A DNA stretch of 64,000 nt from Sequoia sempervirens (GCA_007258455.2 VDFB02000002.1:601283-665282); one strand, 5' to 3'. Numbered from the stretch's first letter, positions 23,852 through 36,559 are shown. Numbers and translations are program-made. The notes: a model not told the origin generated them from the sequence alone.

Positions 23852-25119
23852 TTACTCCTGGAAGCCTGCAAACAAATAGGGATAAAGTTCCCTCATCCTA
23901 GCTGCATCTTCCCAAGTGGATGATGAGTCATCCCTAGGATCCCACTAGATCCTAACCTAATCAATATCTCACCCTCGAAGAGCAAGTGTTATGTGCTCCA
24001 CCACGAGCATGGGCTCCAAAGCCAGCTGCCTGTCCTCTACCTGCAAAGCATTCCAATCAAGGACATGAGAAATGTCTAGATGGTACAGCCGAAGAACTGA
24101 TACATGAAATACGTCGTGCACATGCGAGAGACTGGGCGGTAAAGAAAGACAGTAAGCAACAGGACCAATCTTCTCAGGAATCTCGAAGGGTCCAACAAAG
24201 TGAGGTGCTAACTTAGAGCCTTTTCCATAACGGATTGGACTCTTTCATGGACGGACACGCAAGAAGACTCTATCGCCTACAGAAAATTGACGATCCACTC
24301 TATGCGCATCCGTATACTTCTTCTGCCTATCCTATGCTACCACCAAGTTCTCTCTAATCCTATCCACCTACTACTCCATATCATGCAACATCTCAGGGCC
24401 CAAAGTTACCTATCCTCTAGCCGATCCCAACTCAAGGGAGTGCGACATGGTTGCCCATACAATGCCTAGAATGGAGCCATACCGATAGAAATCTGAAAGC
24501 CATTATGATAGGCAAACTCTACCAAATAGAGATAGTCCTCCCATTCTTCCTGTTGGTCCATCACATACATATGTAACATGTCTTCGAGGATCTGATTAAC
24601 CCTCTCAGTCTGTCCATCTGTCTCTGGGTGGTAAGTTGAACTGAAGTTCAACTGTGTTCCCATCGCATGCTATAATGACATCCATAGAGCTGAGGTGAAC
24701 ACTGGATCCCTGTCAAAGATAATCCAATGTGGAATACCATGCAACCTCACTATATCCGCCATGAACACTCTAGCTACGGATGATGCGGTATAGGAAGAGC
24801 GCATAGGTGAGAAGTGTGCTACCTTTGTCAACCTATCCACTGTCACCATAATTGCATCATGTCGTCTTAAAGAGTTGGGTAAACCAACAATGAAATCCAA
24901 TGAGATTATATCCCATTTCCACTATGGTACTAAATGTGACTACAAAAGCACTGCTGGATGCTAGTGTTTGGCCTTCACTCGCTGACACTCAAGACATCTT
25001 GACACAAAATTTGCAATATCTCGCTTCATCCGTGGCCAAAAATATAACTGATGCAAATTTCCATACATCTTCTTCACCCTTGGATTGGCTGAGTAAGGTG
25101 CACGATGTGCTTCAGTCAT
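23852..25119 (-). pseudogene. pol: Integrase with C-terminal chromodomain
   Basis: The integrase inserts element DNA. The N-terminal HHCC finger spans about 25,110-24,961, but its second His is Asn (YSANPRV where YSAHPGV is expected; codon 25,086-25,084); the Cys pair CLECQ is present. The DDE core keeps Asp in SMDFIVGLP (about 24,900), Asp in FDRDPVF (about 24,715) and Glu in TDGQTERVNQ (about 24,605). The frame continues with stops through the GPFEI-type module to a chromodomain-like tail at about 23,995-23,867 ([22 protein letters not shown]), then stops at 23,854-23,852. In chromoviruses this tail directs integration to heterochromatin. The dead finger and stops show no selection on this copy. 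Confidence 0.88.
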
Positions 25120-26535
25120 GACCAAAGCGCGAAACTCACAAGATGGGGGAACGTATATGCATCCCGTGTGTCTCAATATCTCATCAGCATCAAGAGAGTA
25201 TCTTGAATATCTACCCTCAAGGGGTCTTCCTGCCTCTACTACCAATCTAACATCCTGATACCAACTATCGGCTGGGAGGGAAGAAAGAATCTGACTCCGC
25301 AAATCAACAAGAAGAGTCAACTCAGATATCTCATGCCTTCGCCTACTGAGGGCATCTGCAACCACATTCGCCTTCCCTTGGATATACTTCACCTCGAAGT
25401 CAGATTCACAGAGAAACTCCATCCATCGCCTTTGCCTAGCATTAAGGTTGGGTTGCGTGAAGATATACTGAAGGCTCCTATGATCACTATGCAGCTCAAA
25501 CCTATGCGCAAGAAGAAAGTGCCTCCACCTTGTCAATGCATGAACCACTGCCACCAACTCAAGATCATGGGTAGCATAGTTTAGCTCATGATCATTGAGC
25601 TTTCGTGACTCATACATAATGACACAACCCTCCTACATCAATACTGCACCTAATCCCTCCAAGGATGCATTTGTACAAACTACAAAGTCCCCAATAGGAT
25701 CTAATATCGCAAGGATAGGTGCACTAGTCAACTTCCTCTTAAGACACTAAAAGGCTAACTCACACTTCTCAGACCACTCAAACCTCTTTCCTTTCTACAG
25801 AAGTGAGGTGATAGGATTCCCTAGCCTCAAAAAGTCCTGCAAAAACCACTTGTAATAACCCGCTAGCCCCATGAAGCTACATATCTCAGCCACATTCATG
25901 GGCGCAGGCCAATCTAAGATCGCTTTGATCTTTGTAGGATCCACTGAAATACCCTCTCCATAGATCACATGACCAAGGTATTGGACCTCATTCCTGAAGA
26001 ATTCACACTTCAACAAGTTAGCATATAGTTGATTATCTCGCAAGCACTGTAATACCTGTCGCAAGTTCTCCTCATGTTCCTCCATTGTTCTAGAGTATAC
26101 CAAAATATCATCTAGGAACACAAGAAAAAACCTGTCAAGGTATGTATGAAATACCCCATTCATAAGACTCATGGACACTAAGGGTGCATTTGTCAAACCA
26201 AATGGCACAACTATGAACTCATAGTGACCATACTGTGTTTGGAACATGGTCTTATGGATATCTGACTCAAAGATTCGAAGCTGATGATACCCTGACTTGA
26301 GATCAATCTTTGAAAAGATGGTAGCACCCTTGATCTGATCGAATAGATCATCAATCCAAGGAAGAGGATGCTGATTTCTAATGGTCACTTTGTTCAACTG
26401 TCGGTAATCAATGCATAACCGAAGTGAGCTATCCTTCTTTACAAAGATGATAGGTGCTCCCCATGGAGAAACACAAGGGTGAACAAAACCCTTCTCTAGC
26501 AATTCCTCAAGCTACAACCTAAGCTATTTCAGCTC
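25120..26535 (-). pseudogene. pol: Reverse transcriptase and RNase H of pol
   Basis: The reverse transcriptase (26,502-25,795) is well kept: [42 protein letters not shown], and the catalytic FLDDILVYS at about 26,123-26,097. RNase H follows (about 25,700-25,300; HELNYATHDLELVAVVHAL, then HSDHRSLQYIF and NVVADALSRR). The first catalytic Asp of RNase H is lost: the usual CTDAS reads CTNAS (codon 25,671-25,669), a single G-to-A change. Stops lie between the two domains, around 25,795-25,620. A copy with this RNase H could not complete reverse transcription on its own. Confidence 0.92.
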
Positions 26536-27200
26536 CTAAGTAGTCATACGGTAGGGAGCTCGTGAAATGGGCTCTGGTCCAGGTACCAAGTCTATCTTGA
26601 AGTCAATATCCCTCTGAGGAGGTATCCCTAGAATCTCATCTGAAAAGACATCAAAAAACTCCTGAAAGATGGGGTGACTATCAAGAGAAACCTTCTCTTC
26701 TCCACCTCCTAGACCCAAATCATCCACGGTAACAGTGAACAATTGGCAACCCTTCCGCATACACCTTCTCAACTGCGTAGCTGAGATGATCCTCAAGGAG
26801 ATTAGTCTCTGAACCCCCACTACCTCTATCTCTCTACCAGATGTCCCAATGCATCTAATCAACTTACATCGACAATCAATGACTACACTATGAGCCTCTA
26901 GCCAATCCATTCCTATGACAACATCATAAGAACCCAATGGAATAACACGAAGGTCCAAGGTAGTCTGGAGAGGTCCAATCTCTAACCTACACTCTGGCAC
27001 AAGGGAAAGGGATGCAACTTTTGCCCCCAAAGCTAACTCTACTTGCCACCTATCGACATGCTTTACTGCATCAAGTCTACATTGTGCCACGACTGATGAA
27101 GAAACAAAGGAATCAGATGCTCCAGAATCAAATAGAATAGAAACTGGGTTACCCCTCAACATACCATAGGCCTCAACAACTGTACCTTGGTGCTCTGCCT
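26536..27200 (-). pseudogene. pol: Aspartic protease region of pol
   Basis: This is the retroelement protease that cleaves the polyprotein. The active-site motif FDSGASDSFV is at about 27,138-27,108, and the downstream flap and second-half motif VVIGMDWLEAHSVVIDC is at about 26,920-26,870. The piece is open for 208 codons (27,162-26,536) with the catalytic Asp intact. It then runs into the linker PPQRDIDFKIDLVPG that normally joins protease to reverse transcriptase, with stops just after PYRMTT. Confidence 0.88.
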
Positions 27201-28476
27201 GGTGGTTATCAACCGTTGCGAATACTCAATGCCCATGGCTTGCATCACCTACAATAAGCTCTGACACCGCTGGTCCCTGAGAATAACCTGATGCACCCTT
27301 ATTGGGACACATCGTCGCTATGTGACCCTATTGGCCACATGCTAAACATCCAGTGCCTCTACTGAAGCCCTTGCCTACAAGTGGTGTGCTAGACTTTTGC
27401 ACACTACCACTGAAAGAAGAATGAGAACTCTGTGTTGGTTGCTCAGAGTTGTACTGTCTCATGCGCCTCTAATTCCTGTCCCCCTGCCTTTGGTGGAAAC
27501 CCTTTCGTTTCCCTTGGGAACCCTGCTACTGCTACTGACCACTCTGAGACATACCCTGCTGTGCTTTAGAAGGTGAACCTCCTTGAGGCTGACCTCCTCG
27601 AGCACTAGTCCTAGCTGTTGTACCACTACCCACCTGCACTCCTACATGACCACCTAAGGCCATCGCTAGGTTCTCCTCAATGAACCTGGCCTTATCAGCC
27701 CCCACCTCCATGGTCCTAGGTTCGAAAACCCCCACTCCACCACTAATACAGGAATTTAAGCCCTTGAGAAAATGTTGTACCAACATGCCCTCGTCATCAC
27801 CTATGCCCACATACTATTTGAGCTCATAGAAACAACACTCATACATCTCTACTGACATAGTCATTTATCTAAGGGTGTGGAACTCATCCCCTCAAAGCTG
27901 CCTCCAATGCTTGGAAAGAAATCTAGCCTGAAACCGCTCTAGGAACAACTCCCAAGAAACTATACCAATATCTAGACGGAGCTTCTGCTCCTCTAATCTC
28001 CACCAAGTGGAGGCAAATCCCGTCAAGTGCATGATAGCACACCTAGCTCAAGTTTTGCTCCCATATGGGTGCATTGCAAAACACCTAGTCAAGTTGATGA
28101 GCGATGTCTCTACCTCCAAACCATTGCCTGATCCATCGAAAGTAGGTGGTCGTGCTCTAAGAAAATCCCTCATATGGGCTGCTACCTCGAAACTAGAGTG
28201 AACTGGTACCTCTCTCTCTCCAACCACCACTAGCTCTACCTCCTGCCTAGGCCCAAGGCGGGCAAGGGTCTCCTCTAACAACTGACGCAACTGAGCATCT
28301 TCGATCCTCGGTGGATCCAGATTCTGATTGCAATCTCCCTAAATATGCTGAGAAGTCTGTTGCTCCTCATGGTCAGAAACAAGTGGATCATGTGGAGGTG
28401 GGTCTTGCTGTTCCTCAATGCGATTGCCTAAATGGCCACGTCTACAACCCCCTCCTCTTCCATGCCTAGCAGGCAT
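27200..28476 (-). pseudogene. gag: gag of the chromovirus
   Basis: This encodes the particle protein that packages element RNA. The chosen start is the ATG at 28,476 (MPARHGRGGGCRRGHLG), about 110 bp after the primer site. The capsid region follows (RDFLRARPPTFDGSG at about 28,160; FASTWWRLEEQKL at about 28,000), then a Gly/Gln/Ser-rich region and a CCHC zinc knuckle at 27,348-27,307 of the form C-x2-C-x4-H-x4-C. The residue before the Gly-His of the knuckle is a TAG (27,330-27,328). Other stops interrupt the capsid part (for example TGA after PYGSKT, and TGA and TAA in the KHWRQL...TLR region). Most stops are one C-to-T or G-to-A step from Gln or Arg codons. Confidence 0.85.
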
Positions 28477-28582
28477 TATCCTATAAAGACACAGAAAGGC
28501 ATTAAGCACAACACACAGTTAAAATCCACACAACTAGAAGCTTAATGGGCTCATCATAATCCCAGAGTACCTAGTGTTTAAA

Positions 28583-28600
28583 CCTAGGCTCTATACCATG
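28583..28600 (-). other. Primer binding site (initiator tRNA-Met type)
   Basis: Immediately inside the 5' LTR, the minus strand reads TGGTATAGAGCCTAGG. This is the usual plant tRNA-iMet primer site TGGTATCAGAGC with one C missing. Confidence 0.8.
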
Positions 28601-30893
28601 TGTAATGCCCCGCCACGCAAATCTAAGGGAAGTTACAAACTACTGCCAATTCCACAATAATTTTTTAAAAAAAACATACAATTACATGTATAATAACGAT
28701 ACAAAGCCAACAATCCCCTAAGGTCATGAGACAAAGATTAATTAATTCACAAATTATAACCACATGCAAGAAATGAAATATAATGGCATTCACTTAACTA
28801 ATTAAAGCACATACATTCCATACATTGGATTTTCATTAATACCATGAGATCCTTCATGGTTTCCAAAAGTAGAAGTTATATAATTACAATTACTTCTCTC
28901 ATTCCCAGAATGAGGCAAACCAATAACATGATTGTTTATTACAATTTCCACCTTGATAAAAATGAGGGGTAAATAAAATACAAAAGCACTTGCATAAGTG
29001 AAACCAAGGTAGCAATTGGAGTCCCACGAGCCCTCCAACACAAAAGCCTCGTCCACATAAGCCAATTCCAAAACAATGGAGTATGGTGCACATTCCACCC
29101 AACCATGTGATACCCGAAGGCTCACCCCCGGTGCTAGGAGATAGTAACAAGGGTTTACGGTCAAGACCAACAACCTCTATACATAGGCAATGTGACTCAA
29201 CTGGAAAAGGATACGAACATGACATCACATGACATAAAGGTTACAATGCTTCCAGATTTTAAATACATGAACACATCATGAATACAAACATAATGCTGAC
29301 TTAGGAGAAGTGTCATCACAATGTTGCATGGGATATCCTGGCAAGTCTTCCTAGGTCTCAGCCCCCATCTCGGGATATCCTGGTAACCTCTAATGACTCT
29401 CGGCCCCTCATGCAAAACAATGCAGAATCAGTTATCTTTCGAGGGGACAAGATAATGATCTTTCCATTCCAGGCCTTCTCACCTCATCCCAAGTCTATAC
29501 AAGCACTTGCGTCCATGAGCGAGGAAAAATTAATCTTTTTAAATGTTGGTACCACCTATGCTAATTAATTGGTTTAAGTTTTCACTAAATTAACCAACAT
29601 ACATTGAGATCTCCTGGCACCACTTTGTGTGCCGGCCCTCAATGCAAGCCACTTCTCTAAGACACATGTAGAACTATGCCACCACCAAATGGTACTCAAG
29701 TGCAACCTAGGGATAATGAATCCCTAAACACGACATGAAGTCAACCTATCCTATTCAAGATAACCGGGTTTAACTGGACACATTTAATGCACTACCCAAG
29801 GTTAACCAGGGTTGACCGACATAACCACCACCCAAAAAACATAAAAGAAAGTCCCATCTAGAAGACTTACATAACACTGACTAGATTTCCCCACACCAAG
29901 AACAAACGCCCCATGACAAAAGGAAGCATTACAAGTAATTTAACTCATCTATGTTAGGATTTCTTAAATCCAATTCACTCAATTACGTAGTGCACTAATC
30001 AATGTAAATAAACATATTCTTTGCACAATCACATAAGGGTTTGAATGTTCGTTTGATTCTTATTGGCGTAATACACACAATGTCAAAAAAAAACAATTTT
30101 TCTTTACTAACCAATGATTTTCCATAAGCCATTTTCCATCTATCTCTTAACAAATAACTCATTATAATTTAAATACTTTATCTCTTTTAAGAACATAATT
30201 CACATTTAAATATACATTTATATTTATTAAACATCTACGAAATCGAATAAACATGTATATATAAACATATACTCACTATATATATCTATATATATAATTA
30301 CACATATATATTTTAAAATATATATATATATGTAATTAATTTTTAGTTATAAAAGACAATTACTTAAACACTCATTAAAATATAATATAAATATATTATA
30401 ATATATATTATATATATGTAATATCAAATTACGTATATATTATATATATTAAATATATATATATATTAATTATATTTTAATCATTAAATAAAATAATAAA
30501 TACAAATTTTATATTAATATATATATTAAATATAAAATATATAATATAAAATATATCATATATTTTATATTTAATATACATATAATAATAAAAAAAAATG
30601 CATTTAATACGAACCCCAAAGTGAAGTCAAACAAGGGTTTACGACAGGGCCGAGCCCTGCCCTAACAGAGCACATAGCCCCCATTGATGGGGGCAGCGGC
30701 CTGTGTGGGCAGTGTCGGCACTGCCTCCGTAGGCCGCCGACACCACCAATGGGACTGTGTGGGGGTAGAAACCCCTTCCCATTTCCTGCGCCAAAAAAAA
30801 ATGGCGATTCCGTTTTGCAAATTTCGCACAACTTTGACTGGTAAAAAAAATATATCTCTGGGAAAAACCAGAATGTGAAATTTCGGATTTATC

Positions 30894-30926
<33 letters not shown>

Positions 30927-32583
30927 ATTTGGGTATGCATATATATAAACATATATGTAAATATATATCCAAATTTGCAACTCAAATAGATAAAAACACA
31001 TATTTTCTTCATACCCAGATTGGGCAAATGATCATTCCCAGCATTTGAAATGAAAATGAAAACAATGGATTTAATCAACCTAAAATGGAGATTTCCCTTT
31101 GTTTTTTTTTCATTCAAAGAAAGTTTTCACAACACACAACAAACTAATAAGATTTTGCATTGAAATAACCATGCTTTCACAATATTTTTGGAGAATTTTG
31201 ATTCAAATTTGAATGAAGTTTTTGATGGGTTTATCATCTAATTCTCAATTTTGAAACTTGAAAATTTTTAAAACAACTTCTACATGATTTTCAACATAAA
31301 CAAAAATTGCATAAGGATTAAACCAAGCACCTTGTGTTTTCTCCAACTTGAAGCCTTCCAATGGAGGTTGCTCTTCTTCAAAATTTCTTTAACAAATCCT
31401 CCAAACACACCCTCTTCCAACAATTTCTCCAAGCTCTTTCAAGTTTTTCTTGCTCTCCAAATTTTTTTTTCCAATTATGAAAAAAGATCATTCAAAAAAA
31501 GAATCCATTTTCCTTATGCCCTTCTCCAAATTTTCAAACCCCTAATTTTAGTCACCCACCATAGTTATTGCAATTTTGGATATTTTTGATATTTTCATTT
31601 TGAAAATTAAAAAAAAACAAATTTATTCCTCTTTTCAAAAGCATGATAATTATTTAAAACTAATTTCTATTTGCACCCCAAAATGACAATTAAATTCCTT
31701 TTTCTTCACAAAATTTAATTCTAACAATTTACATTTAAATAAAAAACATTTTTAATTTATTTTCTTACAAAAGGAATGTAAGGCAATCTTCCATCTATTT
31801 AATTTATTATTTTTTTATTTGCCTCAAATTTAATAACACTAACATAACTAATTTAATTTACTTAATCAATAAATAAATCTAATGCATGATTAGATTAATT
31901 TATTGATTGAATTTAAATTAACTAATTAAATAACAAGCACTCCTTTAAGCATTTTGACAATAAAATTAAATAAAGCAAACACCATTTCACTAGTAAATTA
32001 ATCACGCAAGCAAGGAGAGATGATACGACAAGGAAGATAACATATCCCAACTGACAACCTGACGACACACTCTATGGTTAGGGTGATGTCACAACATAGA
32101 AACCCAAGCTACTATCTCCCAATCATTTTCTGTTGAATAAGGGACATGCTCAGACTTGCGAAATTAGGTGGAGTCAATGTCATGTACTTGCGTCCTGCAC
32201 ACAACATGAGTGTCAAACATGCATATATATATATATAAATATTAAAGCACACCATGAAGAGGTAATCACAGAATCACAGGGCACTCACATGCGACTAATG
32301 TGATCCTATACCCTTCACCAATACAATATCACTAACTGACGCCTCTAATCCTCAATGGTATAATCAAAGCATAAGCATCAATAATTCACATACATGATAA
32401 TATAATCCATAACCTACAATAATAATATCATCTAATTAAAGTACCATCACATCAAAACATAATGTTTACATCACTTAACAATTATCGGTCAAAGAAATCA
32501 AGTTTATAACCAACGTGCTGACAAAGCAAAACATACATAACGAACAATGTTCGATCAAAAGAAAAAAATGGAGGGGTGTTACA
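28601..32583 (-). repeat. 5' LTR of the chromovirus (3983 bp)
   Basis: Direct partner of 19,829-23,830, with the same ends, AT-rich core (30,240-30,590 and 30,895-30,965) and GC island (about 30,600-30,800). Differences between the two LTRs look mostly like transitions in the segments compared, for example the opening bases (CAACCCTAGGGG against CAAATCTAAGGG), plus copy-number changes in the TATATA runs. Confidence 0.93.
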
Positions 32584-32588
32584 TAAAC

Positions 32589-32870
32589 CCCTTGGAAACC
32601 CATCACTGAAAACCCATCCTCGCAATGAATAGTCATTCAATTTATTTAGTGAGAACATAAAAAATTAAAAAATTAAAAAAACCTCAACACAAAAGCACAT
32701 AAACAACTCCACATTTCAAATGAAAACCCCTTTTTCGCAGGGAAAACCCTTGAAATTTGGTCATTGAAATCCCACCTTTGCAATGAATAGTCATTCAATT
32801 CTTTATGATTCCTAGGTAGAATGGAAAAATTGCATATATTTTCGGTAGATATACATACATACTAACTAGC
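32589..32870. repeat. Local tandem duplication split by the chromovirus
   Basis: The phrase CACAAAAGCACATAAACAAC, then ATTTCAAATG, then AACCC and GCAATGAATAGTCATTCAATT occurs in full at 32,684-32,803. The first copy is in two parts: its beginning is left of the element (about 19,788-19,828) and its end right of it (32,584-32,645). The duplication therefore predates the insertion. Confidence 0.85.
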
Positions 32871-34012
32871 TGCCCATGCCTGTCAAATGAATTTTGGTAG
32901 GGAGAGTTTCTACTTTTCTTTAACCTTTGAACACCTGTAACTCCCTTCCATACTCCCTAGAAACTTCCAAAATACGAATGTTGAAAATTGCAACATTTTG
33001 GGCTTTTTTTCCATCCAATTTTTTATTTTGAAAAAATTGCCAATGTAGCCGTGATTTTTTGGTGATGGGATAGGTGACAACACTCCAAATGACATGAGCC
33101 TAAATTTTTATGAGCATGGTTCATCAATTCTTTCTGTCGGTGCATTTTGTTCAACACGTGGGATGGGAGATGGGGTGTTATGTTATAATGTTACATACAT
33201 AGGTTCATTTTGTCATGAGATTAGCTTCTCCCCTTAATTACTCAAAAAATTAAAATCCATAAATTTATAATAAATGAAAGGGAATGGTTTGAAATTTTTG
33301 ATTAATTCCCCATTTGCATGTCCACTAAATAATTTGACTTGTATAAATAAACATTAAAAATCATTTATCTTTCCTCATTTGATTGGTTTGAAAGGAAAAA
33401 GGTTTGTTGGTGCACTCCTCCTAGTCAATATTTACAATGTAAAAGGTATGTTAAGAAAGACTACCACTGCTTAGTCCTTCCCATCAGGAAAGACTCCAAA
33501 TTCCTCCAACACAAGTGTCTTAGATCCACATAATCCAGCTTTTGCTAAGCTCAAAGATATCATCTGTAAATTAATTAAACTCATAAAAATCCCCAATATG
33601 GTAGAATTTTTTCCATTTCTCTAGTTCTTCGACCCCTAAGGCATGTCCCAGGAGATGGCCATGCATTTCAAGGCATTGTATGATTTCTTTAAATTAATTA
33701 GTTGGAAACAAAGTAGCTATTAAAGTCAATTAGCTAAACTCAAGTCATTGAAGTTCCTTTAAAGAGGATGTATATTTATGCATCTGTTTATACATTCATT
33801 TAATGCAATTCTATGAGATAATATTGTTCAATTAAAATATAACATTAATTAAATGTTAATTATAATGGTTAATGTTTATATTTAGTTTTAGTTTTTAATA
33901 ATTTAAATTTAATTAATTAAGTATGAAGTATATTTATGATGTATTAAATTATTATGTTATATCACAATTTAATTGTGTAGTTTTTAAGTCAAATTTATTA
34001 ATTTGTATCTTA
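32871..34012. other. AT-rich interval, no gene seen
   Basis: No supportable ORF. It has short matches to 18.9 and 19.6 kb (GGGGTGTTATGTTAT, CATTTTGGGCTTTTTTTCCA). The short minus frame 33,095-32,910 has no recognisable content. Confidence 0.45.
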
Positions 34013-35700
34013 ATGAGTAGTGGTTTATACAAACTCATTTCTTATTAGTATCAATGGTTTTCTTAGCAATTATTGCATCAAGCATGCTTAGCCATGAATC
34101 TCCTTCAAGATTAAGTCCACTTAGCTTACCATCACACTTACAAAATGTTTAACTAGTATTGTTCCTTATTAACCATTTTTTATTAAGTATCTTTAGTTCA
34201 TCTAATGATAAAAAGGATAATATTTTTCATAATGTATCGATTTGTGATGTTTTATCATGATTCATATCTATAGTCTTTGATTCAAAATCATCAACCCATG
34301 TTTCAAGAGTAGTAGTTCACATGAACCCATCACTCCTGAGAATGAATGATCCACTCAACACTCAATGCATCTAGGTGATGCTCATGAGGTGAAACATCAC
34401 ACTTCCAAGGAGTTCACCCATCCTAAGACTACATAAACTCTTGAAGCCTTCTTAACCATGGTTATTCCTCCAAGAATAAGTTCTTGTGGCTTAGTAATAT
34501 ATTCCTAAAAATCTTATCAAGTGTTATCCCTTATGAACCATTCATTTTCGAGCCCCTTTGGCTCATCCAATGGCAAGTAGGAGGTATTTTTTTAATGCAT
34601 CAAGTTATGATGTTTTAGAAGGATTCAATAGAGTAGTTTTTGAATCAAAACCATTGACCCATATTTCATGCTATAGTTGTTCACATGATTCCTATAGAGG
34701 TGAAGAATCAATACTTGCTAAGAAATCATCTATCCCAATACTATTCCAACTAAAATGTGTTTAACCATTGATTTTCCCTTAAGATCAAGTCCACTTGGTT
34801 TACTAGATATTTCAAAACAATTGACAAGAGTTGTGCCTTATTATTCATTCATTATAGAGTCTCTTTAGCTCATCTAATGAAAAGTAGTATAAAATTAACA
34901 CAGTGTATCAAATTGTGATATTCTATTAAGATTAAACTACATAGGTTGTTAAATTCATTGACCCATATTTCGTAAGTAATGGTTCACACAAACCCATATC
35001 CCAATATGATGAATGGTCAACTTAGCACTAATTATTTCTAGGTGAAGCTTATAGGAGTGAATAATCAATACTTCCAAAAATTTCACCTATTCAAGTACTA
35101 CTTCGACTTAAGAATGTGCTTAATCATGGAATTTCCCATAAAATGAAGTCTAGTCAGCTTACAAACCCATTTATAACATTCTCATTGAACAAGTGGTGTT
35201 TTCATGAATCATTCATTGTTGAGGCCCTTTAACTCATCCAATTCCAAGTAGTAGGAATTTTTCTCAAGATGAAGTCTAGTTAGCTTACAAACCTAGTTGT
35301 AACATCTTCAACAAGTGGTGTTATTATGAACAATTCATTATTGAGACCCTTTAACTCATCCAATTCCAAGTAGTAGGAATCTTCCATAATATATTGAACT
35401 ATGATGTTTTATGAAGATTCAACAAAAAAAAATGAGTCACTCATTAATCTTATTTCATGAATAGTGGCTCACACTAACCCATTTTTCATGCTTGTCTGAG
35501 TGGTTCACTTAGCACTTGTTGCATCAAGGTGATGCTCATTAGAGTGAAGTATCAAGACTTCTTGAGAGGTCATCTATCCCAATACTAATAAAACTCGAGC
35601 ATTTTTAACCATGTGGTTTATCCATAGATAAATTCTACTTATCTTTCTACATCATCTCTAAAAATTTCAAAAACCTTGTTAGATTTGGACCTCTACACAT
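34013..35700. repeat. Degenerate satellite-like array, unit about 365 bp, about 5 units
   Basis: The anchor CTTTRRCTCATCYAATKVMAAGTAG recurs at 34,191, 34,556, 34,863, 35,227 and 35,349. Spacings are 365, 307, 364 and 122 bp, that is, full units, one unit with an internal deletion of about 57 bp, and one partial duplication. Other unit landmarks recur in order: TTCACATGAACCCATCA-like, GTGATGCTCATGAGGTGAA-like, CAAGTCCACTTRGYTTAC-like and TATTTCATG-like. The units are strongly diverged, so the array is old or is a fragment of a larger dispersed satellite. The frame at 34,558-34,764 is a by-product. Confidence 0.8.
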
Positions 35701-35793
35701 AAGTATCATTCATCACATATTTTCACATTATCTATCCTTAGGTTATGGTGTTGGCCTTTAAAATTTATGGTGATACATATATATGCACCAAAA

Positions 35794-36559
35794 GGGTATG
35801 TATAGGATCATCATGGAAAAAATAGGCCCTTAAGTGACTAAAAATTCAAAAAAATAAGAGTTAGGAAACTTGACATAAAAATTTGAATAAGTTATCTATA
35901 TTATTTTAAAAATATGTAAGAATAGAATCTATAAAAAATTAAATGTATTTTCTAAACTACTAGGTTTATTAAAAAAAAATCTATTTAGTGAAAATTTGAA
36001 ATTTCAATGCAGTAATACTTAAATTTCAAGGAAAAAATAAGTAGGTGTTTGTCTTACCACCCTAACCACAAGAAAATGATAACAAAAATTTATTATCTTT
36101 TAGATATAACTAGAGGACTCATGTCTCAAAGTGATGCATAGTTTTTGGAATTTTTTTCCAAGTAAATAATTAATTATGAATTTTTTATTACAAACTTCTA
36201 AAAAATATAAAAACTTGTATGTCTGATCCAGCTTAACTTGGTAAAAACTTCATGATTTTTTAATCCTATAGTATGTGAAGTATGTTCTCATATTTAAAAA
36301 ATGTGATACTATTTGAAACTATAGATGTTTTTCAATCAACCTATCAATTAGGACTTTATCATAATCAAATAGAAATGAATAATAATTATTTATTAAATTA
36401 AAAGTAAAGAATAATTTATATTGTTGGAAATCTGAGAATCCCCTTTAAAAACCCTTTCCATTTCATCAATTTTGGGTAAAAAAAATGTTTTAAACTACAT
36501 AACCTACACATACCCATCATATCGTCACTTTTTGGCCCATCATGATCCTATACATATCC
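35794..36559. mobile_element. Non-autonomous DNA transposon, copy 3 (766 bp, inverted relative to copies 1 and 2)
   Basis: The ends are GGGTATGTATAGGATCAT and ATGATCCTATACATATCC, flanked by AAAA on both sides (35,790-35,793 and 36,560-36,563). The interior is the reverse complement of copies 1 and 2 over its full length. The subterminal second copy of the end motif is very clear here (CCTACACATACCCATCAT near 36,505). No coding capacity. Confidence 0.87.

Larger units (their letters stand above)
19824..32588 (-). mobile_element. Complete Ty3/gypsy chromovirus, Tekay/Del-like, dead coding region
   Basis: This is a full-length LTR retrotransposon lying on the minus strand, bounded by the 5-bp target duplication TAAAC (19,824-19,828 and 32,584-32,588). 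In element sense: 5' LTR 32,583-28,601, a primer binding site just after it, gag, protease, reverse transcriptase, RNase H, integrase and a C-terminal chromodomain down to 23,852, a polypurine tract at 23,841-23,831, and the 3' LTR 23,830-19,829. LTR ends are TGTAACACCCC and GGGGCATTACA. The 4-kb LTRs, single gag-pol frame and chromodomain fit the Tekay/Del clade. The LTRs differ by several substitutions per hundred bases where I compared them, plus small indels, so it is not a recent insertion. Many in-frame stops make it non-autonomous. It has split a local tandem duplication. Confidence 0.93.

Noticed and set aside
24900..25121. Plus-strand frame opposite the chromovirus integrase
   Set aside because: Antisense shadow of the integrase finger; no independent motif.
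25333..25584. Plus-strand frame opposite the chromovirus RNase H region
   Set aside because: Antisense shadow of the RNase H coding sequence.
34558..34764. 68-codon frame in the 365-bp array
   Set aside because: Not open in the other units of the array.
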